A stretch of DNA of 64,000 nt, taken from the NCBI GenBank assembly GCA_903813345.2, contig CAIIXF020000001.1, positions 20,171,915-20,235,914 on the forward strand. The letters run 5' to 3'. The stretch is from Owenia fusiformis (Eukaryota > Annelida > Polychaeta > Sabellida > Oweniidae). The notes under the pieces are model-generated. The model had not been told where the DNA came from and did no database searches. It saw only the letters and a program-made list of their open reading frames with translations. The first letter of the stretch is position 1; each line of letters begins with the position of its first letter. A program made the translations under genes and the position numbers. Positions 12,821-23,657 of this stretch are shown piece by piece.

Positions 12821-13573
12821 GTACACCAGCCGTAGGGCAAATGTGACAGAGGCTTTTAGTGATACTTGAAATTTATGCAAATAAGAACTTTGCAAATAAT
12901 TGTCACTTCCCTAACTGACCTTAAGAGCAGATTGGTACATTCACCTTTGTACCTTCACCTAATCGCCTACAAGGACCACAATTAATATTCTATTATTTTG
13001 TAACTGAACAAGGTTGATCCATCACATCAAAATAAATAAGATTAAATTCAAATGCCTCTCCTGGTAAAGACAGTATAAGATATCATACTCAGTGTTTTCA
13101 TTTCAGCCATGAAATAATTTGATGGATCGTCTAGTGCTAAATGCATTTGGATATTACATACTGCATAATGACAATTGTATGTTTAATTTCTTAGAAATTG
13201 AAGTAATAAACTTCATTTTAAGATTCCTAATTATAGAACGAGTTTATCGGAAAATTTCATGATACCCTACTAATTGCCTACTGAGAAAGAGTTGATTTGC
13301 TTTATTTTACTAAGTAATGCCTCCTGAAGATAAGTTGATATTTTCAGCTGCAGCAAGAAAATACCTTGGCATATCAATCAACATGATAATATACTTCAGT
13401 TTTTTGAAAGTTGTCTAAATAAGTAAGGAAGGAATGATTACTTCCGAACAATATGGTTCTACAAGATAGCTACTCTTGGGACAAATTTCTGGACTCTCCA
13501 TCTAAAGTGGCAGTCTCTATCAACTCTATCCAACAAAAATTGCTCTACTGGTTTAGAAATAGAATCTTTAATA
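12821..13573. other. Short intergenic stretch, nothing recognised
   Basis: No ORF, inverted repeat with target duplication, or RNA gene could be supported between the two copies of the promoter-like repeat. Confidence 0.4.
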
Positions 13574-13854
13574 TGCTACCCCTTGCATTCATTTCACTCA
13601 GCTCCTTAAAAGAGAGCTTCGTCTTCACCCTTTCAGTTCACAATAAATCTCTGAACTCAACGAGCCACTCAGAGTATGTCATCGAAATACGGACAACTTT
13701 CTATATATGGTAATTTCTTCTGACATCATAGCACGAGCACACATTTAGCGTGTGTTTCTTCCAGTTCGCTGATTGGTTGAAAAAATGAAAGCACGATAGG
13801 TATGAAATGATTTATGACCCGACCTGTCACAGGTACCAGTCGTGCGGGCGGGCT
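13574..13854 (-). repeat. Inverted diverged copy of the promoter-like segment
   Basis: On the minus strand this aligns across its length with 19620-19930: CCCGCCC..CACGAC, GGTACC, AGCGAACT.GAAGAAACAC, TGATGTCAGAAG (the CRE site with one change), ATATATAGAA, then GAAGACGAAGCTCTCTTTTA and GAATGCAA. Divergence is moderate but the order of landmarks is kept. No hairpin array follows it downstream. Confidence 0.7.
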
Positions 13855-15588
13855 GCTTAATTTTAATACAGTCTGTACAAGACAGAAGGTAGTTTATAAC
13901 TTAAGACTGTGCATAGGATATTTAGACACTGCTTATCAAGTCAAGCCAAGTAGGATGACCTTTGGATCTGATGCTGCATGTCACATCTGTAACATTGTCA
14001 TAGTGTTCTCTTTTCATTGCATCTTTGGGTGCTATATTGTCGTCAATTTGTCCAGTGGGTGAGTGGGCAGGTAGCAATGAGGTCACATATTAATTTCAAA
14101 CAAAGGAAGTTTCTAAGTATGAACATCTAGTACATAGGTTTTTGGGTATGCTGGGTATGCCATGTTTGGTGAATAGATTTGAGATGATTTATCTCTATTT
14201 CAAAAATTAATTCAAAACATATTGTAGTTGAGGTATTGTTAAGTTTTATGCAATTTTAGTGTCCTTTGTACAGTTTCACAAATGTGAAATATCTTGAGAC
14301 TTATACACACTGTATTATACATGATAATTTGGATATTGGTTTTGTATCCTAAAATCATAAATCATGTATTAAAATTAATTTATATAATACAAATAGTGTT
14401 GTATTATTCTTCAGTATATTTATTTCAAAGCATGTTTATAAGATTGATCTGTGAGTCAATTTCTGTATATTGGCTTACCAGAGCATTATGCTTGGCCTAC
14501 ATAACATATTTAGGAGAAACTGTGATTATATGACAAAAGTTAATAAATAATTCTGTTTGTATTATAATCCAATCATAATGATCTCCCATGGTACTTAAAG
14601 CTAATTTTTGTCACAATTCAGATTACCTGCTCCAAATCTAATCATTTTCTGTGATGTTCAATCCTTTCATCATATGGGGATTTATCGGATCACATTTTCA
14701 AACTCCTGAGGAAGAAATACTCCTATAATTATCAAGATCCTGTGACGCAAGATGAATGACTCATTTGTGTGAAAACTAAATCCATGCATAAAGCATTGGG
14801 ATAACTTTTCATGCAAGAAATCTCAGCTATCTTATTGCATATGTTACTTCACAAACAGTTAATAAGTGAATCCATGTTCTACTGTCTCATTATATGCACG
14901 ACATATAATGAAGAGAGCCATAATAGATTAAGGAACAGTCATAATTATGTCCAGTGCCTGTCCTTCATAGTCAATTACTCTTGACAAATACACATATCCT
15001 CTAATTTGTCTTAACATTAGGTTGCCACCTACAAATAATATATACCTGAGAAGTTATGTTTTAAAACTTAACGAGTTTAAATGAAGGAAATAACTAAGAT
15101 ATCATGAATATTAACGAGCCGTTAATTAACCAAAAAAAGTCAGAAAATTTGATATACAAGATGTGCAATTAGAGGTGCAAGATCAGCATGACAGAATTTA
15201 TGTTATCAAGCACGGGAGAGTCACTACGATTTGATTATCATTGATTGGAATGAATCAATAGAGCTATTTGAGATTTTCTCACTTTAATCACAGAATACAG
15301 ATCTAACTTACATAACCTTCACTCTGAATAAATGTGAAAATAAATTAACACCAAAATGAGGCATTGCAAACCTAATAATTGTTTGAAATCCCGATGCTGC
15401 CCTGAGCAATGACAGACTGTACAAGGACTTTCAATAAGTTTGTGGAAAAGTGCTCTTATTCTAAATAAGTGCTCTAAATTCTAAATAAATTCTTCTCAAA
15501 ATTTCATAAGTTTTTAATACATGTAGCTCTTCCCAAAGAAAAATCTTCACATCAACCAATACTCAGAAGTAAATAGATTTGAGGCATC
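13855..15588. other. Intergenic stretch, no gene seen
   Basis: Short ORFs only. The first 80 bp may still belong to the repeat copy ending at 13854. I see no splice-flanked coding block or terminal inverted repeats. Confidence 0.4.
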
Positions 15589-15593
15589 GTTTT

Positions 15594-17230
15594 CACGGGG
15601 TGCCATCGAATAATTTTGGCAACGTACCGGAGAACGACATTTTACTAAGAAATGGCAATAATTTAGCACAATATATTTTTTAACTAGAGTTCTACTTTGA
15701 TTTTGACAAAAGTAAGTATTCCATGCAATGGCTATTTCATTCATGTGTTTGTAGGAATTCTGTTGGAACCCAGTTCTGATCAAGTACGAAGTTATTGAAA
15801 TCGGCGCAGTCGGACTTTACTCCGAAAGATGGTTTTTCGATTATAACTTTTTACAACATTTAAGTATAGACTTTTGAAAAAAGTACAGAATAGTTCTTAT
15901 ACTATTGAATAATTCTGTTATTTCTGATTCACACGACTCTGATTTGTTTAATTAAAAAAAAGTTTTAAAAATATTACTTAGGATTTGATTTGATTTGATT
16001 TGAAAACTATATTTATTCTGGGTAGCTCTATCAGTACAAAAACTGGTCTTCCTAGAGGCCCAGTAATAATTTACAATTATTTACAATGTGTACAATAAAT
16101 ATAGAAACATACAAATAGATATATAGGACATATAGAACAATTTGATATATATGCATCTTCAAAGTATGCATTTACATGAAACATAGAGAACAACTTATAA
16201 GAGAATTACATGAATATAAGGAACAATGTCTTTAAATAATGCATTTACATGATTTTCATTTTCTGATCTGATACACTTGTTTATATGCTTTCTTAAAAGA
16301 GTTTACAGAATCAGACTCTTTGACAGTCTTATCAAGCTTGTTCCAAAGATGTGAACCACTGTATGATATGCTTTTCTTAAATATTTCAAGTTTTGGTTTT
16401 GGTACATAAAGTGAATTTTCCACAACTGCTCTAGTGGCATAATTATGTATGGACTTTGTCTCTTTGAAACAGTTTTGAATATATGGGGGAGAGATGCCTG
16501 AAATGGCCTGGTACATTAAAATTGATTTCCTATATCTAATCATTTCCTGAATTGGAGTCCAATTTAGGGACTGAAATAAAGTGACACTTGAAATATCAAA
16601 ATTAGCTCTCAGTATAGGAACGTAACCGGAGCTGGGAACGTAACCGGAGCAGATCAGTTGAATTATATAATTTAAAAAATAAAATATATGATTTAAAGCA
16701 TATATATTAATAAATACGCATTCGAACAATCCCGTATGTTTTTAAATTAGTATATGAGGTTTAAATCATATATTTTAATTTTTTTTGATTAAATAATTCA
16801 ACTGATCTGCTCCGGTTACGTTCCCAGCTCCGGTTACGTTCCTAAGTAATATCTTTAAAACTTTTTTTTTATTTAGACAAATCAGAGTCGTGTGAATCAG
16901 AAATAACAGAATTATTCAAAAGTATAAGGACTATTCTGTATTTTTTTCAAAAGTCTATACTTAAATGTTGTGAAAAGTTATAATCGAAAAACCATCTTTC
17001 GGAGTAAAGTCCGTCTGCGCCGATTTCAATAACTTCGTACTTGATCAGAACTGCGTTCCAACAGAATTCCTACAAACTCATGAATGAAATAGTTATTGCA
17101 TGGAATACTTACTTTTGTCAAAATCAAAATAGAACTCTAGTTAAAAAATATATTGTGCTAAATTATTGCCATTTCTTAGTAAAATGTCGTTCTCCGGTAC
17201 GTTGCCAAAATAATTCGATGGTACCCCGTG
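15594..17230. mobile_element. Foldback DNA element with long inverted arms
   Basis: The outer ends CACGGGGT and ACCCCGTG are inverted and flanked by direct GTTTT (15589-15593 and 17231-17235), a candidate 5-bp target duplication. Each arm runs nearly 500 bp and includes CATCGAA, GGCAACGTACCGGAGAACGA, TTTCGATTATAACTTTT and two TAACCGGAGC repeats, ending in an AT-rich loop near 16690-16760. The left arm is interrupted at 15984-16615 by a LINE fragment. Matching short ORFs in the two arms are mirror images, not genes. The CAC start and 5-bp duplication are reminiscent of Transib-type ends, but no transposase is present, so the superfamily is open. Confidence 0.75.
15984..16615 (-). mobile_element. 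5'-truncated LINE fragment inside the foldback element
   Basis: The minus strand encodes the C-terminal tail of a non-LTR retrotransposon ORF2, ending at a stop at 16256. The part after the reverse transcriptase is recognisable by LNWTPIQEMIRYRKSILMYQ, a GSHLWNKLD box and a short basic tail. The 3' end carries (CAAAT)n microsatellite repeats at 15984-16003 (minus strand), a tail type known from several LINE clades. The palindromic partner arm shows the uninterrupted target, and AGGA (perhaps TAGGA) is duplicated at 15980-15983 and 16616-16619. The reverse transcriptase and endonuclease are absent. Confidence 0.8.
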
Positions 17231-17235
17231 GTTTT

Positions 17236-19619
17236 AATAGCAAAATTCTTTATTTATAATATAGTGATAAAAGATTTTCTCCCCATTTTCTCATACATTT
17301 AAGCAACTGATACAGGTATGAATATCTATCATCATTTAGATATCCTAGTTTATAATTTTTCATTTGCTTAGCAAAAATATAACTGACATTACTTTTTTGT
17401 TATTTGTGGTTCACTTCAAATAAGAAAACTAAGGGCTGAAGGCAGGGATTAACTGACCAAATATCTTATTATGGCTAGATGGTCCAACAACATTTTTATG
17501 TAAAATTTATGATCAATATGACTTATTAGATCTTAGATCAAAATTTCATGAGATCATTTTAAATACATATTGAACATTGAGAATAATACATATATTTGCA
17601 AATATTAAAGACTAAATAAATAATTCATAAGCAATATTTGTAGATAGATAGATGATACCAGTATCATTCCTGTATAAGTAATCTACATACCCATATAATA
17701 ACAGAAATATGAAATTCATATATTACAATACATATTTCAAGACCCTGGTTAGTTATGACCCTGACATGTGGCTAAATATAACCATTCATATTCACAAATA
17801 TAATCCAACAATCAATATTGCATTAGATAGGTAATATCAAAACAATGATTCAGTCTAAGTCTTTTTTTGTAAAACCATATTGTAACTTGGGCAAAGTCAG
17901 ATTTTTATGTAGGTTGGGAATATAGATTTTAGTTGTGAAAATTTATGTTTTCACACAATACATCCAAAGCATTCACTAACCAGCATTCAATAGACATATT
18001 TATGTTTACTGCATCATGGCTTTCATCAAACATGAGTGTATGGTTTTTGAGAAATGAGGAAAATATGAAGTGAAAACTAAATTTGTTACGTCCAATAACC
18101 TGTACAAGTGCGTAAACACCCTACATCTCTATTTCACACACATAATGACTTTCGCCATGGCAATGCATGATGGGTATTAACGCATGCACACTAATATTAA
18201 ACTGACATGTTGGTTGGTTGCTTGCACATATTAAATATCGGCAGTAACAAACTGAGACTTTTTTTGCTTGAGATTTCCTTTTCTGAGAACTTTGCAAGGG
18301 CATGAATAAAAAGATTAGAAAACATGTAATATGCATAATTTTCAGTTCAAATATCTCAGTCATAATTTATGAACACTATTCAGAAAAAGTAACACATAAA
18401 GGCTTCTTCAATTCAGTAAAGCTTTGGTTCTTCGTAATCTTGTATTTGTTAACTGAAAACAGTAAACATGGGAAAGCTGAATTTAATGCACATTACCTAT
18501 ATAGGCTACCTTCTACCTCATTAATTTTTTAACAAATGAAATATATATGAGGGAAACTTTCAATTTGTAAAACTGTAAAACTGTTTGATCATTCAGCATC
18601 TGATTTTCACTGATGATTACAGTATTACAATTGATGAACTTTATGCAAATGGAATCATTTAACAAGTCATCTAAACTTTTCTTAGCTTTCAAATGACATC
18701 ATTTCTATGATATGATTAAATTATATGATAAGTGAAGTTGATTTCTCGAGTAGGTATTTTAGGTAATTGGAGATAATAATCTTCAAGTTCACCATTTCTT
18801 CATGTCTATTGACTCTGGCAAGACATACTTGAAAATTAGTATTAATTATTATTAAGAGTATTAACATCGCATAATTTAAATGCTATTAAAGAGACTCAAT
18901 ACCTCTGTACCATTGCGATTGTACTGACCGATCGAATTATTTTCGCGGAAATTAATTCAATCTGAAGTTTGATTATACTGGAAAAATCCCCCTGTTATCT
19001 TATTGGTCTTGACATTTGTTTATCATGAACCTGATTGGCTGTCTGGTTCAATGCTCATATGCTTGTGTGACAAATGGGGATTCCCCTCGATGGCCATGGA
19101 ATCAATTGTGTTCTGATGATGAATACAATATATCGCAATACCCATAAGTTATTCTCAATATATAAATAAGGTATGTAAGATTTTATATGAGCAACAATAA
19201 TGGGACGTCACTGATTGTCCGGGAGAAAAACATATAGTATACTGCATCTTTAAGTGAATGGTTGGTGTGCATTATGATATAACCTATATTGCATATGACA
19301 TACCATGGGCTACTCTAATTGAAAGCCCATGGCCATACCATACAATGTAAGTCTGACCATGAATAAATGGTCTCACTGGGGGAAATCTGTGCAACGTTCC
19401 ATTTTTATCTGCCCATAGATTTCTGGTCGTTTGGTGTACAAACTACAACTGAACCGATCGCAGAAAAGCAAAATTTTGCAGATTTCATTATGGTCTGACT
19501 GAAATTGAAAACCAGACCTGTAGTCTGTATCATTTGGCCCAAGTTAGTCTATAAGTACCCTGCGTGCAGAGTCTAGTTAAACTACACACTGCCTAGTAGA
19601 GACCATATTACAGTTTAGT
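17236..19619. other. Intergenic stretch, no gene seen
   Basis: No coding region is supported. A short hairpin with CCATGGGCT and AGCCCATGG arms lies at about 19303-19332. A similar AAGCCCATG-containing hairpin occurs near 42143, possibly a minor repeat. Confidence 0.4.
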
Positions 19620-19930
19620 AGCCCCGCCCCCACGACGGGTACCGGTGACAGTTTAAGTAATAAGTCACTTCTGACCTATGCGCTGACCTTTCTTCCACCA
19701 TTCAGCGAGCTTGAAGAAACACGCCAAATGCGTTCTAATTATATATGCGCCTGTCATTGGTCAATTCCGGGCTCAACGATGACGTCAGAAGGAATGACCA
19801 TATATAGAACGTCGGTCAAATTTGGCCGACAAACACTGATTGGCGCGGTGAGTTCACAGGTTTATTTTAGTTTGAAAGAGTGAAGACGAAGCTCTCTTTT
19901 AAGAAGTGAAGTCAAACGAATGCAAAGGGT
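19620..19930 (+). promoter_or_regulatory. Promoter-like repeated segment upstream of the hairpin array
   Basis: The segment has a GC-rich start (CCCCGCCCCC), an ATTGGTCAAT inverted CCAAT-type site near 19757, a perfect CRE TGACGTCA at 19780-19787 and a TATA-like CATATATAG at 19799-19807. A purine-rich block GAAGACGAAGCTCTCTTTTA follows at about 19884. This order fits a pol II core promoter firing to the right. The same segment recurs inverted at 13574-13854 and as a 50-bp piece at 12771-12820, so it travels as a repeat and may be an LTR-like or other element promoter. Activity is inferred, not shown. Confidence 0.45.
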
Positions 19931-20370
19931 ATCTATAAGAAGACATATCCATAAACCAAATAACTGAAGAAGAAAATTGAATTGAAGGTTATTCACAAAT
20001 TGAACTGAAAATCAGTGAACTGAAAATTGAGCCATTTGAGGCTTTCTTCACTTGAAATTGTTAGCAAGAGGTACTGATAATTTACACACTTATAGGTTAG
20101 AGCATAGGATCAATCATAGATTCAACTTGACGAAATAATAAAAACGGTACTTACACTGTATATGTGCACTTCAAATTGACCTATAAAGACTCTCTGGACG
20201 ACTGGATTTGGGAGAAAATGTCGATTACGTTTTCCCACGGAAGTAACAATCAAGGAGCCTTCGCATTTGAAGAGCTCCTAATTCGGTAATTAGTAGCGAT
20301 CTATCGTCCTGCCATCTATAAATAAACAAAACGAATAAAATCAACTATGACCAACACTTCAAAAGCCATA

Positions 20371-20527
20371 ATTTTACTACGCAAACCTTAACTACTTACA
20401 CTAATATTGCCACTATGTGCTAACATCCACCATTGAATCTATCTATGGCCAACTTCCCGGGAATTTCTTGAGCATATTACACTGTGCACCCCCGTACAAA
20501 TGCCCGGATATTCCTCAATTATTCCGC
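20371..20527 (+). repeat. Left inverted repeat bracketing the hairpin array
   Basis: Bases 20371-20421 are a perfect 51-bp inverse of 25871-25921. Bases 20401-20527 are a perfect 127-bp inverse of 26039-26165. The two matches overlap by the 21-bp unit starting CTAATATTGCCACTATGTGC. The left copy therefore reads as a fusion of two separate right-hand segments. No target duplication was found outside it. Confidence 0.85.
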
Positions 20528-23332
20528 CATTTTCCTTCTGTAAAGACGGAAATTTTAGAATCGCAATAAATTTACAAATAACTTGTGACTATGGACACGG
20601 AACTGGGAAGTTAGTTGTTCTACAGGTTCAATCAGTTACAAATGAAACTAAGAGGACGAGGAAAATAGATCATATGGAACTATAAGACAAGTTTTCAAGG
20701 TTTTTTCTTTGGGTTGTTAGTCCACAAAGAAAACATCTGATCTATAAAATGTCGAAGATCTTACCTCGTTCGTTTTATCTTTGCTTGCTCCATATAGGGT
20801 CTTCAGTCCCGACATGAGATTATAGTAAGCATATGGAAAAGGTCTCTAGGGTCAATTGACCTTTTTTCCAGACAATTTGTCATATTAAATGACAATTTCT
20901 CTGGGGTCATTAGACCATCAGAACACATCATGTACAGAGAACGAAATAGTACATGTTCTTCTCTGTGTTATGTTACATGTGAGAGGTTTTCAATCCAGAT
21001 AGAAAGTAAGGAAGCCCGAAGAAGGTAGACACTGTGTTTATGCCTTGCAGTACCTTGCCTTACACTGAGGTGTTTCTTTTGGTTGTCAGTCCATAAGAAT
21101 ACATTATCTGTTCAAGTTTACACAGCTCTCAATTTTTCGTCTCTGTATTCATCACATAAACGTGTTCAGTTCCAGATGAATATGAGAAATTTGAAAAATA
21201 TCTATATCTGAAGATGGCTTCAGACAGTCAGAGGTGTTTTTGGTTGTCAGTCCACAATGAAAACACATACGTGTTCAGGAGAACGCAGACGAAATGGCTT
21301 CTTTACTGCTCATGTGTTTTTTGGTTGTAAGTCCACAATGAAAACACATACGTGTTCATAAGAAGTTATCACCTCTTTTCTTCATGCACAGTTTATAAAA
21401 GGACTCCAGTCCCGATATGAATTATGTAATAAACATGAAGAAATAACTACACCAGTAAATTTGTCTTCCAGGATTTGACATGTGTCATGCATGGACTGCA
21501 TGATCCTAGGCTGAAGAAGATATTTCTTCATCTTACAGTAGCGTGATCACAATAAGATGTTCAGATGAAGACAATTGGTTCACATACATTTAAATGTATT
21601 TAGAAAATAACACCGTATGTTGTAAAATCTGGTGTAGTATTCATGTAATGTTGCATACATAGAACACGTATGCTGACCACAGCTGTATAATTGGTTTATT
21701 TAGTCCATTCAGTTTTATACTAGTTCTGCGCAGCAGGATAAGTTTGTCACTTATCCATTTGGTTCAGTTATTTCTGGACTGAGTTGTTTGTCTACTGTTC
21801 AGAAAGAGGATAGGCTAAAGATTAACAAGAGTAACTGTAAGATTAACAGTAGGTCTACTGTGAAGTCGTCATCTTCTTCACAGAAAAGACCAATATAGCA
21901 TTTTTAGCCTACTCATCTTCCAAGTAGATGTAAAATCTTTTCGAATCAGAGACCTATAAGTTATGGTCTCTGATTGAGCGTTTCTGTTTTCTCCAAGTAA
22001 TTGTACATGTTGCTATTAATATATGCTGAAGAAAACGATTCATGGATGCTCACAATCATCCTGTTATTGGTTGATTCAGTCTCTTCAACAAAGAAGTAGA
22101 AGGTGACTTAGATTGTTTTAGTTTTTGAGTCTCTAGACTAGGCCTATCCTTCTAGCCATATTAGCCAACAACTGAACAACACAAGTACTTATTCATATAA
22201 GAAGTGTTGTAAGCGTTGACAAATGACAATGTCATGAACTTGTCATTTCTGACTGAAATCTTTTTTTTCTCAGGAATCATTTCTGAATACTCCTATTTAG
22301 CAGTTTAGACTCTATTCCTGGAATATTAACATTCAGAATTGAGTTGGCGGAAGTACCTTCGACATAGGTTACTTTCTCCAGATGCTTCTCATAAAGCATT
22401 CAACTCAGAGTTAATTGTTTGAGGAATTAAGATTACAGTCGAGGTTTTTTGAAAACTTAAAACATTTGGCGGTTTTCAGTTTGCCAGATAAAGTAAGGTT
22501 ATGTCTAAAACATCACCTCCGTGAAGGTTTTGTTTCCTTTATTTTACTTGGCCTTGGCAGCTTTTGAAGTCAAAAGTTGATTTTTGAAGTCTAAGATTAC
22601 TTTTCAGATCTCTTGTAAGTCAGTTCAAGAGACTGTAAATCAAATTCTGTGCTTTCCCCTACAACCTTGGGTGTTATTCCAAAGGTTTTATTTTGTGATG
22701 AGGGGAAGTAGTTATACTTACTTATAACAAGTCCCTATATCTGTATTCCAGACCATGGGCCTGTTTGCTACCACATCACACACAGAATGAATATTTGTTT
22801 ATTTTGACCTTGTTCAGGTTGCTCAGAGTATAGTCAAAGTGACTTTTAAACACGGTGTTTTACTCAGTGTTTTACTGAGCCAGTCTCAGTCATGACAGTA
22901 TCATCATCAACAGGTTCACAGTCGTGCCGTGCTTCTGTGTAAACTTTTGTGTCTTAAATAGCCACACCTTCACTTTGGCAATTTTTCACACATATGTCTT
23001 GTCGTGATCAAATTTTGACCAAGTTATTTTTGTAACAGTCTCATGATTTTAAGAATCACAGACATGACATCCTCTGCTGACTGTTATACATATGATCTTT
23101 AACGGAAATCTCAGTTTTCCGTGTGGTTTTGGAGATATTTCTATACGAATTATCTTCAACTCCATCTATACTTTATCAAATAGTTTCATTTTTGAGACAG
23201 TACATTTTTTAAGATGTTGTTCTGAGTAGAACACTGAGTTAAGGAATCGTTCTCCCTGAGACTAGTAATGTCACTACCCCCTTAATAGGACAAATATACA
23301 TCTAAGGTTTATGATGTCAAGATTCCAAGTAA

Positions 23333-23657
23333 TTAACCCTTTCCCGACGTGAATATAAGAGGAAAATGTTGGCCCTGGTGACGGATAAGTAAGAGCAGTT
23401 TTTAGGGGAAAACTGAAAATTACCTATGCCCGGGGACCTATACCTTGAATTTTATCACTGAAATACATTTTTTAGTAAGGACTATCGTATTAGAACAACT
23501 TGTCAAAATTTGGTGTAAAAATACTGAATAGAACTGGAGATATTATCATTTCATCGATGTATATAAATAAAAATTATGGTGCCAAAAGGAGCCTATCGTC
23601 CTGAAAGGTATTACATAATAAGGCTCCATATGGAGCCCATCGTCGTGAACGGGTTAA
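23333..23657. mobile_element. piggyBac-like MITE (TTAA-flanked) inside the hairpin array
   Basis: TTAA at 23333-23336 and 23654-23657 bound a 317-bp element with inverted ends CCCTTTCCCGACG and CCCGTTCACGACG (minus strand). TTAA duplications and CCC starts are typical of piggyBac elements; Kolobok also uses TTAA. Just inside the right end is a perfect 16-bp palindrome, GGCTCCATATGGAGCC (23622-23637), and the partial GGAGCC at 23589 repeats part of it. No transposase is encoded. Confidence 0.75.

Noticed and set aside
13814-14062. 82-codon ORF
   Set aside because: It starts inside the inverted promoter-like repeat and has no protein similarity I recognise.
16616-16729. N-terminal extension of the 157-codon minus ORF
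   Set aside because: It lies in the foldback arm and loop, not in the LINE fragment; the LINE part begins at the AGGA junction.
15547-17259. A near-identical ORF pair of 78 and 72 codons
   Set aside because: They are the two inverted arms of the foldback element translated in opposite directions; the frame includes non-coding terminal repeat sequence.
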